From contig NC_010843.1 in NCBI RefSeq assembly GCF_000017685.1, forward strand, positions 1 through 64,000: a stretch of DNA of 64,000 nucleotides, read 5' to 3'. The notes beneath the pieces were generated by a model. The model had not been told where the DNA came from. It worked only from the letters and a program-made list of their open reading frames with translations, and ran no database searches. Below, piece after piece: positions 18,367 through 27,421 of the stretch (position 1 is the stretch's first letter; each line of letters starts with the position of its first letter). Source of the DNA: Leptospira biflexa serovar Patoc strain 'Patoc 1 (Paris)'. GTDB lineage: Bacteria; Spirochaetota; Leptospiria; Leptospirales; Leptospiraceae. A program made the translations under genes and the position numbers.

Positions 18367-19347
18367 TTATGGAACTTCCGTTATTGTTAGAATCCTTTTG
18401 ATAATGGAATTGGTGCTGATATCCTCACTGATGGCATCAATCGTAAGATGAAGTCTATGTTTGACGATTTCTGGAAAATATCGTTGAATATCTTCTGGGA
18501 TCACAAATGTCCTTCCTTCTAAAAGAGCATTGATGCGACTCACTTTTAACAAGGCGATGCTTGCTCTAGGGCTCACTCCGTGAGATAGATAATTTTTTAA
18601 ATCATTATCAGAGATTGATTCCGGTCGAGTATTCCTTGTTAAATGGACTATATAGGAATATAATTTCGGATCTACGAATACATGGTTTGAAATTTCAGAA
18701 ATTTTTTGAATCTCTTTTGGTTTTAATGTTTTGTTGGGGTTTTTCTTTTCGAAATTTACATTTCCGTGTTGGTGTAAGATTGCTACCTCATCATCAAATT
18801 TTGGATAACCTACGTTCACTTTAAATAAAAATCGATCTAATTGTGCTTCTGGGAGTGGATATGTGCCTTCTTGGTCGATTGGGTTTTGAGTGGCAATGAC
18901 AAAAAAAGGTGGTGGAAGGTCGAAGGTTTGGTCAGCAATGGAGACTTGTCTTTCTTCCATACATTGTAAAAGTGCTGATTGTACTTTTGCAGGTGCGCGG
19001 TTGATTTCGTCAGCTAACAGAACGTTAGTGAATATTGGCCCTTTTCTTATTTCAAATGTTGAATTTTTTGGATTAAAAATATTCGTTCCAATCAAATCAG
19101 CAGGTAATAGATCTGGGGTGAATTGTACTCTTGAAAATTTAGCGTCAATGATGGAGGCTAGGTTTTTTGCTAGTAAAGTTTTTGCAAGTCCTGGCATACC
19201 TTCTAATAATATGTGACCGTTTGCAACTAGTCCCACAAACAGGGAATGGATGACATCATCCATTCCCGAGATGGATTCTGCTAATTCCGACCGAATCAAT
19301 TTGATTTGATCGGAAATTTCTTTGATTTGTTCTTTATCTATTTGCAT
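18367..19347 (-). CDS. MoxR-family AAA+ ATPase
   Basis: Cytoplasmic AAA+ ATPase that remodels partner VWA proteins. Seen: Walker A GMPGLAKT at 50-57, Walker B LLADEINR at ~110-117, sensor-1 IATQNPIDQEG, and the arginine-finger region LPEAQLDRF, all canonical. 326 residues fits. The gene overlaps the 3' end of the upstream lipoprotein gene by 10 bases and is followed by DUF58, batA, batB and batD genes. Confidence 0.93.
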   Translation of the reverse strand: MQIDKEQIKEISDQIKLIRSELAESISGMDDVIHSLFVGLVANGHILLEGMPGLAKTLLAKNLASIIDAKFSRVQFTPDLLPADLIGTNIFNPKNSTFEIRKGPIFTNVLLADEINRAPAKVQSALLQCMEERQVSIADQTFDLPPPFFVIATQNPIDQEGTYPLPEAQLDRFLFKVNVGYPKFDDEVAILHQHGNVNFEKKNPNKTLKPKEIQKISEISNHVFVDPKLYSYIVHLTRNTRPESISDNDLKNYLSHGVSPRASIALLKVSRINALLEGRTFVIPEDIQRYFPEIVKHRLHLTIDAISEDISTNSIIKRILTITEVP

Positions 19348-20657
19348 TGGGAAGCAGTCATTTTTGGCATTGGTTTATCGATCATGTAGTATTCTGTTTT
19401 ACCACCGATTGTCCAACATCCCATTTTTCTTCCTTGAGGTTCTACTGGTCCTTTGCCCAATTCTCTACCATCTTCTGAGTATTCCGTTGCATCTTCTGTT
19501 GAACGAATCACCATTCTTTTTTTTCCTGAAGGGTAAAAATAAGTGAATGGGATACTCGGTTTATAATTTAATTTTAAGTCTTGTAACTCTTCATCAATTT
19601 TTACGAGAGAGAAAAACAATTTACCTTCTCCTAAAATTTTACCTGTTTGGTCATAGACTTTTGCAGACTCCAACATACTCTCATTGGCCATGTTTCCATG
19701 ATAGGCAACTTGTCCGTTTTTATAAAAGAATTTCCATTCTCCAGTTCGAGTATGTTTTCTTGTTCCAGTACCAAAAAGTTTCCCATCGGGATAGTATTCC
19801 TTCCAAGTACCGGTCCTTTCGTATTTGATGTCTAAGTTTTCAGAATTTTCTTTTTTGGAATAATTTCCTTCTGCTAATATATTTCCCTTATTTCCAAACA
19901 TCTTCCAAAGACCATTACGTACATCGGCAGAATAATTTCCTTGCGATTCAATGGCTCCGTCTTTGTAATAATTGATTTCGATTCCGTTCTTTAATCCATT
20001 TGAATAGGAAACTTTTGTTTTGATTCCGTTCCCATCAGCACCAACAAAATGGTAAGTCCAATCACCATCTTCTTCGTTATCTTTGAAGCCACCTTTTTCG
20101 ATCCATTCCCCTTTGTTATTTTTACGATAATAAGGGCCATTTTTTTTGTCATCGACATAGGTAGTTTCAGATGTTACATTCCCTTGTTTGTCGAAAGTTT
20201 TAGCGATTCCTTCTTTTTTTCCGTCGATCCATGGAGTTTCCGCAATGTGTCTTTGTGGATTTTCAGGATCTGGTTTTTTCCATATTCCTGTTTTTTTTCC
20301 ATCTATGTATTCGCCAACTTGGTCAAGTGTGGATTTAAACTTTGGATTTTCGGCAGTGGATCCAGGTTGCTCGAATTGGATATATTCTTCCCAAATTCCA
20401 TGTTTCGGTAGAGATTTGATTTTTGGAGGCGCAAATTTTGAAACTTGGTCTTCTGAACATTTTGCTCCTCCACATTCCGCTTTCACTTCTCCTACCGCTC
20501 GAATCCCGCCTGAATTTTTAAATCGCTCTGTTCGGATCCATTTACCTTTTGTGAATTTTAGTTCAAATTCTTGGTCACCTGATCCATCTTTTATTGATGC
20601 ACCAGAACATTGGATCATCAATATTGTGATCATTAAAATATAAAATTTTGAATTCAT
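19338..20657 (-). CDS. YwqK/MORN-like repeat lipoprotein
   Basis: Predicted lipoprotein: the signal peptide ends in LMIQCSG with lipidation Cys17. The body has about ten short repeats of the toxin-antitoxin YwqK/MORN kind (GIWKKPDPEN, GEWKFFYKNGQVAYHGN, GTWKEYYPDGKLFGTG), which form beta-hairpin strips. Function unknown; envelope location is inferred. It overlaps the thioesterase gene upstream by 4 bases and moxR downstream by 10, so it belongs to the long operon. Confidence 0.8.
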   Translation of the reverse strand: MNSKFYILMITILMIQCSGASIKDGSGDQEFELKFTKGKWIRTERFKNSGGIRAVGEVKAECGGAKCSEDQVSKFAPPKIKSLPKHGIWEEYIQFEQPGSTAENPKFKSTLDQVGEYIDGKKTGIWKKPDPENPQRHIAETPWIDGKKEGIAKTFDKQGNVTSETTYVDDKKNGPYYRKNNKGEWIEKGGFKDNEEDGDWTYHFVGADGNGIKTKVSYSNGLKNGIEINYYKDGAIESQGNYSADVRNGLWKMFGNKGNILAEGNYSKKENSENLDIKYERTGTWKEYYPDGKLFGTGTRKHTRTGEWKFFYKNGQVAYHGNMANESMLESAKVYDQTGKILGEGKLFFSLVKIDEELQDLKLNYKPSIPFTYFYPSGKKRMVIRSTEDATEYSEDGRELGKGPVEPQGRKMGCWTIGGKTEYYMIDKPMPKMTASQCK

Positions 20658-21196
20658 GTTTCTATCCTGTCAAAGAGATGTGCTCGTTTCAATTTATTAA
20701 CAGATAATAATTCGTTCGCAATCGCTATTTTGCCACCTGTCAATTTTTCTGAGAAAAATCGTGGAGGTAGGATATGAAATGCACCCTCCCCCTTTACATA
20801 TAAAATTTCTCCATTTAAGGATGTGAGTTCACATTCCAATAAAACTTTACGTTTTGCCTTTTTGATAGGCCATGCACGGATTAATAATTCTGTTTCAACT
20901 GGGGTCGCTTTGTGGAATTTGAAACTCATTGTATCAGTCATTACGATGTAACCTAAGTGAAAACAGAGTCCTCCCATCGCCTCGTCTAACATGGTTGATA
21001 ATATCCCACCGTGAACAAAACCCGGTGCGCCATTATATAATTTTTTAAAGTTGTAAGTAAAATTGACTTCACCTGTTTCGTCGTGGAATGTAAAATCTGC
21101 TACAAGTCCAAGTGGATTTTCTTTTCCACATCCAAAACAAGTGTCATGGTGAATTTCATATCCATGTCTAGATGGATTTTCGATGGGTGAATTCAT
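20654..21196 (-). CDS. PaaI/hotdog-fold thioesterase
   Basis: Acyl-CoA thioesterase-like hotdog protein of 180 residues. Seen: HGGILSTMLDEAMGG at ~62-76 (HGG substrate loop and catalytic acidic residue) and TPVETELLIRAWPIK in the second half of the fold. An unusual N-terminal CFGCGKENPLGL could bind a metal or be structural. The stop and start overlap its neighbours by 4 bases and 1 base. Substrate unknown. Confidence 0.8.
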   Translation of the reverse strand: MNSPIENPSRHGYEIHHDTCFGCGKENPLGLVADFTFHDETGEVNFTYNFKKLYNGAPGFVHGGILSTMLDEAMGGLCFHLGYIVMTDTMSFKFHKATPVETELLIRAWPIKKAKRKVLLECELTSLNGEILYVKGEGAFHILPPRFFSEKLTGGKIAIANELLSVNKLKRAHLFDRIET

Positions 21197-22059
21197 TAAG
21201 TTTCCTTTATGTTATGATCATTCAAAAATTGGCGGATGACATGCGCTACTTTCTCTGGGTGATCCATGTGTAAGTGATGACCACCACTAAGAATCACTTC
21301 GGTTAAATTTTTGACAGCAGATTTTCTACCGGGGAAAGCATTTGCAATTGGGAAATTTGATTTGTCGCCTAATAATAGTAATGTTGGGCAATCTATTCGC
21401 TCACAAAAGGAAATCACTTGTTCCTCTGTGTATCGGAAAAAAGAATTAAAGTGGAGTCTAATATCTCTTCTTGGTTTTAACCCTCGTGGTGTTTTTTCAA
21501 TCCCTCTATCCATGAGTATTGATGCAGATTCTTCATTCATGTCTCCTGCTTTTAGTCTGATAGTAACTGCAGATTCCATATCGGGGAAATAGGTTTCTTT
21601 TTTCCCTCTTGGGTGTAGAATTTGTTTGATTGCTTCTGTCATGATATCAGGTGCAGATTGCGAAACGTTTGTTAAAGGACCAAGAGCTTCGATTAGAATC
21701 AATTGTTTAAGTTTTAATAAATTTGTACCGGCAACTAACGTAGATATAGCGGCTCCCATGGAATGTGCCATAAGTATAAAATTTTCCAAACCTAATGCCT
21801 GTGTTATGGATACGATTTCGAGGGCATATTCAGTAAAGTAATAAACTGAGTTTTCAGGTTTATGGCTGGATTTACCATGGCCTGGAAAATCGATTGAGAT
21901 AAATCTATATTCTGGGAAAAAATTTGCAAGTGGAGCGAAACTGTTCGCGTTATCAAGCCATCCGTGGAAACATAAAATCGGAGTTCCTTGCGGATTCCCC
22001 CACTCCAATCCCTCGATTGAGTGGAATTTAGTGCGAATCGAAATCGGCAACATTATCAT
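21196..22059 (-). CDS. Alpha/beta hydrolase
   Basis: Cytoplasmic alpha/beta-hydrolase of 287 residues. Seen: the oxyanion region CFHGWLDNANSF, nucleophile elbow AHSMGAA (Ser as nucleophile), and a C-terminal GGHHLHMDHPE with the catalytic His. The closest patterns are epoxide-hydrolase/serine-esterase types. It is the first gene of the long minus-strand run and overlaps the thioesterase by 1 base. Substrate unknown. Confidence 0.85.
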   Translation of the reverse strand: MIMLPISIRTKFHSIEGLEWGNPQGTPILCFHGWLDNANSFAPLANFFPEYRFISIDFPGHGKSSHKPENSVYYFTEYALEIVSITQALGLENFILMAHSMGAAISTLVAGTNLLKLKQLILIEALGPLTNVSQSAPDIMTEAIKQILHPRGKKETYFPDMESAVTIRLKAGDMNEESASILMDRGIEKTPRGLKPRRDIRLHFNSFFRYTEEQVISFCERIDCPTLLLLGDKSNFPIANAFPGRKSAVKNLTEVILSGGHHLHMDHPEKVAHVIRQFLNDHNIKET

Positions 22060-22145
22060 AGAGTTTTTCTAAAGCATTTGATTGTAAACATTTATCTTAG
22101 TGAATTAGGCTTGATTCTTTAATTTACTATGATTGTATTTTTGTT

Positions 22146-22574
22146 ATGTTTTTAAAACAATGGATCTGCTTTTTTTTTCTGTTGATCTTCCCTCTAATGG
22201 GCCAGTCCAAATCACAACATCCATGTGAATCTCTAATCGATTGTGATAAAAAAGCTGACTTAACATCCATCCACAGAAAAAAAATTACTCTTTTGACAAC
22301 TGGAATCAATGAGTTTGGAAAGGATGAAACGGTTCAAAGTCTGCTTCCTTTGTATTTGAAACGATCAAAATCAACTCTATTAGAAGCCAATGGTGAAACA
22401 GGATACACTGGGGAAATTGTTTTAAAAGTGAGTCATAAACCAGAATACAGAATTGGCCAATTCAAAAAAGCAGAAGCAGACCTTTCCTTTATTGAAAAGA
22501 ATTTGTCCTTTTGTTCCCCCGAGCAAATGAAAGAATATCACCTATTAAAGGAAATGTTAGACAATTCTAAATGA
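22146..22574 (+). CDS. Exported protein, unknown function
   Basis: 142 residues with a clear signal peptide (residues 1-22, ICFFFLLIFPLMGQS). The mature part begins with two Cys (HPCESLIDC) and another Cys lies near the end (FCSPEQM). No family was recognised. It shares a 4-base ATGA overlap with the small lipoprotein gene downstream and is divergent from the hydrolase gene. Confidence 0.65.
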   Translation: MFLKQWICFFFLLIFPLMGQSKSQHPCESLIDCDKKADLTSIHRKKITLLTTGINEFGKDETVQSLLPLYLKRSKSTLLEANGETGYTGEIVLKVSHKPEYRIGQFKKAEADLSFIEKNLSFCSPEQMKEYHLLKEMLDNSK

Positions 22575-22831
22575 TAAACTCCTATCGATTCATTTTTCTG
22601 AGCTTATTGTTCTTTGGTTGTGCTCAACTTTCTCGAGAGGATCAACTCCAAGCTGAATGTGAGACAAATAGAAGAAATGGTTATCTCTATATGATACCAA
22701 TTTTACAGAGACATACAACCAGCGGAGCAACAGAAACCAATTCACTGGTATGGGTAGGTAATACAGAAATTGGTTACCGAAAGTGTAGTTCCGAAGCAAA
22801 AAAAAATCAGTGGAATTTAAGATCTAACTGA
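22571..22831 (+). CDS. Small lipoprotein
   Basis: 86 residues with a lipoprotein signal: hydrophobic run FIFLSLLFFGCAQ, Cys at ~17. The rest is short and polar. It overlaps its upstream partner by 4 bases and convergent ndh by 15. Unrecognised family, probably envelope-located. Confidence 0.6.
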   Translation: MINSYRFIFLSLLFFGCAQLSREDQLQAECETNRRNGYLYMIPILQRHTTSGATETNSLVWVGNTEIGYRKCSSEAKKNQWNLRSN

Positions 22832-24088
22832 TAGATCATTGACTTCCTCTTGAATCAGTCTTGATCCGGCTCTAAAAGTCAAATAACTCCAGACCCAGCT
22901 AATGAGTGTGCTCATTTTATTTTTAAATCCAACTTGGTAAACCAAGTGAACAAATAACCAGCCGAACCAACCAATGATACCTTTTAATCGAAGGGCTCCA
23001 AATTCCGCTACTGCATCTGTTCTCCCAATCGTTGCCATATTCCCTTTATCAAAATACTGAAAAGGAATTGTTTTTTTACCTTTATCAATTGATTGGATGA
23101 GTTTTGCAACATACCTTCCTTGTTGCATGGCAACTGGTGAGACACCTGGTAAAGGCCTATTCAAACCTTTGCTAAAATTTGCGGCATCACCTATGACAAA
23201 AACGTCGTTATGGTCTATAGATCGACAGTATTCATCTACAAGGATTCTGTTCGCCTTGTCTTTGTTAATCGATGTTTTTTTGGCCAAATCGGATCCTTCG
23301 ACACCTGCTGCCCAAATGATTGTTTTGGATTCAATGGTCCTATCTTTTAAAACAACACCTGAATCGGTTATGTCTAAAACTGGAGAATTTGTCAAAACTT
23401 CAACTCCCCTACTCTCTAACTTTTTTTTAGTGAATTGACTTGAAGATTCGCTAAATGCATTTAATAGTTTTGGTCCTGCTTCAATTAAAGTAACTTTCGT
23501 CATTCCTGAATCGATATTTCGGAAATCTTTCCGAATGATATTATGTGATAATTCTGCAATTGAGCCTGCTAATTCAACTCCAGTTGGGCCCCCACCAATA
23601 ATTACATAGTGCATCAAACTTTTTGATGTTTCGTAATCAGCGATTAACTCCGCTTGTTCGAAGGATAATAAAATTTGTCGTCTGATTGCCAAGGCATCCT
23701 TAAGATTTTTTAAACCCAATGTTTTGTTTTGCCATTGCGGGTTTCCAAAATAACTGGTTTTAGCTCCGGTTGCCATAACTAGGTAATCATAAGATTCTGT
23801 ATAATTCTGAAATTTTACTTCTTTGTTTTTGAAGTTGATATCTGTTACTTCACCAAAAAGAATTTTAACGTTTTTGTATTTGGTAGTGATTGATCTTGTT
23901 GGGATTGCGATATCAGCTGGTGATAAAACTGCAGTTGCAACTTGGTAAAGTAATGGTTGAAACAGATGATGGTTTTTTTTGTCGATAACCAATACTTCAA
24001 AGTTTTTGTCGTTTGCGAGTGTTTTTATGACTTGTAGTCCACCGAAGCCTGCGCCTATGATCACAACTTTCTTTTTGTTTTGAGACAC
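22817..24088 (-). CDS. ndh: Type II NADH dehydrogenase
   Basis: Single-subunit, non-proton-pumping NADH:quinone oxidoreductase on the inner face of the membrane, feeding the menaquinone pool. Seen: the FAD GxGxxG GAGFGGL at ~12-18, the NADH-binding VIGGGPTGVELAGSIAEL at ~165-182, FVIGDAANF, and a C-terminal amphipathic region (LKGIIGWFGWLFVHLVYQVG) for membrane attachment. 423 residues is typical. It lies 2 bases after the phosphatase gene. Confidence 0.92.
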   Translation of the reverse strand: MSQNKKKVVIIGAGFGGLQVIKTLANDKNFEVLVIDKKNHHLFQPLLYQVATAVLSPADIAIPTRSITTKYKNVKILFGEVTDINFKNKEVKFQNYTESYDYLVMATGAKTSYFGNPQWQNKTLGLKNLKDALAIRRQILLSFEQAELIADYETSKSLMHYVIIGGGPTGVELAGSIAELSHNIIRKDFRNIDSGMTKVTLIEAGPKLLNAFSESSSQFTKKKLESRGVEVLTNSPVLDITDSGVVLKDRTIESKTIIWAAGVEGSDLAKKTSINKDKANRILVDEYCRSIDHNDVFVIGDAANFSKGLNRPLPGVSPVAMQQGRYVAKLIQSIDKGKKTIPFQYFDKGNMATIGRTDAVAEFGALRLKGIIGWFGWLFVHLVYQVGFKNKMSTLISWVWSYLTFRAGSRLIQEEVNDLSVRS

Positions 24089-24090
24089 AA

Positions 24091-24564
24091 TTATACTCCT
24101 AGGAATTTTAAAAAACCAACGGAACAGTTTTCTACTAAATCTTGAACTGATTCAAAATCACGTTCGTTTCCGTAATACGGATCTGGAACAATACTAACTC
24201 CGTTATCTGTTCGGAAACTTCCGAATTTCATTACTTTTTTTCGCGTTGGTTCGTCACTTATTAGACTGATAACTTCGCGAAAGTTGTTATCATCCATAAC
24301 AAGTAAATAATCAAAATAGTCCAAATCGTTTAACTTCAATTTTCGTGAGCGGTGAGTCAGGTGAATTCCACGTTTTTGTGCTACTTTTCTTGTTCTAGGA
24401 TCTGGTAATTCTCCATCATGATAACCAGAAGTTCCACATGAATCAATTTCGAAAAAATTTATTTTGTCTTCTTTTTGAACTAAACTTTCAAATGCTCCCT
24501 GTGCTGCTGGAGATCTACAAATATTACCCAAACATATAAACAATACTTTGATTTTATTTTTCAT
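24091..24564 (-). CDS. Low-molecular-weight protein-tyrosine phosphatase
   Basis: Cytoplasmic phosphatase. Seen: P-loop CLGNICRSP at ~11-19 (C-x5-R-S) near the N-terminus and the acid DPYYGNERDFE with catalytic Asp near residue 127. 157 residues matches the family. Substrate unknown. It follows the metallopeptidase without a gap and precedes ndh. Confidence 0.9.
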   Translation of the reverse strand: MKNKIKVLFICLGNICRSPAAQGAFESLVQKEDKINFFEIDSCGTSGYHDGELPDPRTRKVAQKRGIHLTHRSRKLKLNDLDYFDYLLVMDDNNFREVISLISDEPTRKKVMKFGSFRTDNGVSIVPDPYYGNERDFESVQDLVENCSVGFLKFLGV

Positions 24565-25248
24565 TTAATTTAAATAGTAAATATACTTTTTGCCAGTTTC
24601 TTTTAGCCATTTTTCTGAAATTTTATAGTTTGGGTTTTGCGATTTTACAATTTCCCAAAATTTTCGAGAATGGTTATGTTCAATTGTGTGAGCAATTTCA
24701 TGCAGAATAATGTATTCAATTATGGAGATAGGACAGTGGACTAAACTTAAATTAATCGATAATTCATTTTTGGAATTACAACTTCCCCATAAAGATCTCA
24801 TGGTTCGGATGGAGATTTTTTTGACTTTAGTTTTTAGATTTGATTCAAATTTTACCATGATTGGTTCAATTATTTCAAGTAACATTGCCTTGAGATACTG
24901 TTTTGATTTTTTTATTTTTAAGGATTCTGTTTTTTCATTTCGAATATTGAATCCATTTTTAGAGTCAAAAAAAGTATTTTTGTCGTTTAAATATATTTGA
25001 TACATACTCCCAAAGATGTGAATAGACTCTCCCTCTTCAAATTTTAAGGTTTTTGGAATATCATTGGGAATTTTTTTAAGTTTGGTTAGTATCCAATCTT
25101 GTTTTTCGGCTAAAAAATTTTCTAATTGTGACTTAGGAATTCTAGCAGGATGTTTTAATACCACTCTCCCATTTTGGTAAACGGTTAACGAGATGTTTCT
25201 TCCTTTAGTGATTTTCCTTTCTACTTCAATTTGATTCATTGGTGTCAA
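24565..25248 (-). CDS. YgjP-like metallopeptidase (DUF45)
   Basis: Predicted zinc metallopeptidase. Seen: the HEIAH motif at about 188-192 (HExxH) followed by HNHSRKFW with a third His ligand, a N-terminal beta region GRVVLKHPARIPKSQL and a conserved RSLWGSCN. 227 residues fits the YgjP/WLM group. It overlaps the upstream exported-protein gene by 23 bases. The natural substrate is unknown. Confidence 0.85.
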   Translation of the reverse strand: MTPMNQIEVERKITKGRNISLTVYQNGRVVLKHPARIPKSQLENFLAEKQDWILTKLKKIPNDIPKTLKFEEGESIHIFGSMYQIYLNDKNTFFDSKNGFNIRNEKTESLKIKKSKQYLKAMLLEIIEPIMVKFESNLKTKVKKISIRTMRSLWGSCNSKNELSINLSLVHCPISIIEYIILHEIAHTIEHNHSRKFWEIVKSQNPNYKISEKWLKETGKKYIYYLN

Positions 25249-26305
25249 TTTTTTCTTTTACCGGTGATTCTTTTACTTCTGATTGAGATTTGCCTTCATT
25301 CCAGTCTACTTTATTTAGAACGCCGAATTCGATTGAAAAATCTTTTATATTGATATGGGATTTAAATCCTGAAACTAAGTTGGAAGTTAAGTCAGAGACA
25401 GTTAATCCTCCTTGGGATGTGAATCTGCCTTCAGAAAAAAAACGGCGATGGTTGATTCTTAAATAACTCAACCAGTTGGGGTAAAATTTGTATCCTAACT
25501 CAATTTTTGAAGCCCAACCTAATCCATAATTTTCTGAGAAAAAATTAATGGATCTTTGAACATGGAAATCTCTTGTTTTAATTCTTCCAATGGAAGGCAT
25601 AAAACTAAAGTCAAAGTAAAAATTGTTTTTAGAATATCGATACCCACCACCATAAAATAACTCCCATAAATCATTTGAAAAACTGAGCCCTAATCCAATA
25701 GGCCCATAGAAAATTGGAGTAGTTTCGATGTATTGGTTCACATCATAAAAAAGGTATTTAAAATAGGAATATCGGACTCCTGTTGAGAGGAAAAACCCCG
25801 AACCTTCACTCCAATGATCTGGATTTGCATTTTGAAAATAGTACCTACCATAAAATTCGACTCTATTTTCTACTACCGTCGATTTTCCTTTTCCATCTGC
25901 AAAGTTTCTGCTTCCAGAATACACTGTAGCTGAATCGCGGTAACTCCATTCTCTAGTCGCAATATTCGTAGTTTTTTCGGTTGAAACTGTCCCTAATAAA
26001 AAATCTTCATCTCGAGCTTCGCCTGATTTCTGATTCCATCCAGTAGTTTTCAAATTTCCGCTAATTTCCCAGTTGTCTTTAATATATATCCCTTGAATTC
26101 CAAATAGTGTAAAAGTCCTTGGAAATGAAATCCGTGAGCCTCCGCGAATTCCTGAAAGATTTGGGAACTTGTTTCCAGTTTCAAAAATATATTCTCCTCC
26201 TGATTTTTCGATCGTCGGTCCCCAGATGATTTCGGCGCGAATTTCGGAAACAAACAAAAGGCAGATAAACAAAATTGGAGAAAATTGCGAAAATTTTGGC
26301 ACCAA
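25226..26305 (-). CDS. Exported protein, possible outer-membrane beta-barrel
   Basis: 359 residues. A signal peptide (residues 1-24, ILFICLLFVSEIRA) precedes alternating aromatic/polar strands such as NFYFDFSFMPSIGRI and WLSYLRINHRRFF, the pattern of an outer-membrane barrel. The C-terminal tail is charged and polar. No known porin motif was recognised. The only start candidates are TTG at 26305 and GTG at 26302; no clear ribosome-binding site is seen. It begins a four-gene run with peptidase, phosphatase and ndh. Confidence 0.6.
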   Translation of the reverse strand: MVPKFSQFSPILFICLLFVSEIRAEIIWGPTIEKSGGEYIFETGNKFPNLSGIRGGSRISFPRTFTLFGIQGIYIKDNWEISGNLKTTGWNQKSGEARDEDFLLGTVSTEKTTNIATREWSYRDSATVYSGSRNFADGKGKSTVVENRVEFYGRYYFQNANPDHWSEGSGFFLSTGVRYSYFKYLFYDVNQYIETTPIFYGPIGLGLSFSNDLWELFYGGGYRYSKNNFYFDFSFMPSIGRIKTRDFHVQRSINFFSENYGLGWASKIELGYKFYPNWLSYLRINHRRFFSEGRFTSQGGLTVSDLTSNLVSGFKSHINIKDFSIEFGVLNKVDWNEGKSQSEVKESPVKEKIDTNESN

Positions 26306-26418
26306 CTTAGAATGTAAATTACCTTAATGTTGTAAATTCGTAAATTGTAGTGATGAAGATCTTTTGGTGGGTCAGAAATCCTGTTCGATGGATTTCCATA
26401 AAATAGTGAGCATGGAGG

Positions 26419-26437
26419 GGGTGAAATGATTTCACCC
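26419..26437 (+). promoter_or_regulatory. Candidate parS palindrome A, upstream of second parA
   Basis: Perfect 9-base arms GGGTGAAAT and ATTTCACCC around a G. With flanking bases (26415-26437) it matches 22 of 23 bases of a second copy inside parB (27973-27995). It differs from the canonical ParB site in arm orientation. Centromere function is inferred from location and pairing. Confidence 0.6.
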
Positions 26438-26441
26438 TTAG

Positions 26442-26454
26442 GAGACATAATTAA
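26442..26454 (+). promoter_or_regulatory. 13-base motif shared with rep leader
   Basis: GAGACATAATTAA here is identical to 1909-1921 upstream of the rep-like gene. A TTGACA hexamer follows at 26456. It may be a shared operator or promoter element for both par loci. Confidence 0.35.
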
Positions 26455-26494
26455 ATTGACAATAACTGCGAAATTACGATCTTTATGGTAGGTT

Positions 26495-27421
26495 ATGGGA
26501 AACTTCGATACAATATTTGATTTGGAAGAAGCCGCAAAATTTGTAGGACTAGATCTTGAAGATTTTCAAAATAGAGTCTCAAATTTAAAAGTGCCTGGTT
26601 GGAAAACCGGAGAATTTAAACAGTCGATCCTATTGAAATATTTTGAATCTTCAAACATGGAAGGATTTGATAGTAGTGTGATCGCCGTATCAAATCAAAA
26701 AGGAGGGGAGGGGAAAACCACGATTAGTTTATATTTAGCAGAGGCTCTTTCTGAAAATCACAAAGTGCTTCTCATTGATTGGGATCCTCAAGCCAATGCG
26801 ACCCATCTTTTTTTGCGAGATGAGATTCCTTCTATTATGGATTATTTAGGATATCGCGGAAAAAAATCCAAAAATATTGAACCCATCATACGAAATATTT
26901 CTAATAATTTTGATTTGTTACCTTCCAATTTAGAACTCGCCAATTTAACCACACCGTATGAAAGAGATGATTTCGAATTGTTAAAAGAAGCAATCCTACC
27001 TTTGCGATCTAGATATGAATATATAATTATTGATTGCCCTCCATCCTTAGGTCTAATTTTGGAAAATGCATTAATCTGTGCTGATTATATTCTGGTTCCC
27101 ATTCAGACCAGAGCTTTTAGTCTCCAGGGAATTAAAGATTTATATGAAACGATCCAAAAAATACAGAGAAAAGCAAATCAAAGATTAAGACTATTAGGTG
27201 CTGTTCTCAATCAATATGAAGGTCAAAAAGCACTTGCTGGTTTAGCCGAAGGGGTTAAAAAATATTTCCCAGTTTTTGAAACAGTGATTCAAAGACGAGA
27301 ATCGATTCCGCAAGCGCAAGCAAAGATGAGTCTTCTCTCGAAAATTGACCTAACAACGATGAAAAACTTTCGAGAATTAGCAACCGAAGTTAAAGGGAAA
27401 ATTTATGTCGAAAAAAACTGA
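26495..27421 (+). CDS. parA: ParA-family partition ATPase (second par cassette)
   Basis: ParA with an added N-terminal domain: residues 1-55 look like a helix-turn-helix of the MerR/excisionase kind (FDLEEAAKFVGLDLEDFQNR), probably for operator binding and autoregulation. The ATPase has QKGGEGKTT at ~68-76, IDWDPQAN, and IIIDCPPSL. 308 residues fits the longer ParA form. It overlaps parB by 17 bases, exactly as the first cassette does. It shares the Walker A Glu with the first ParA, suggesting a common ancestor; the replicon it serves is not stated by the sequence. Confidence 0.9.
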   Translation: MGNFDTIFDLEEAAKFVGLDLEDFQNRVSNLKVPGWKTGEFKQSILLKYFESSNMEGFDSSVIAVSNQKGGEGKTTISLYLAEALSENHKVLLIDWDPQANATHLFLRDEIPSIMDYLGYRGKKSKNIEPIIRNISNNFDLLPSNLELANLTTPYERDDFELLKEAILPLRSRYEYIIIDCPPSLGLILENALICADYILVPIQTRAFSLQGIKDLYETIQKIQRKANQRLRLLGAVLNQYEGQKALAGLAEGVKKYFPVFETVIQRRESIPQAQAKMSLLSKIDLTTMKNFRELATEVKGKIYVEKN

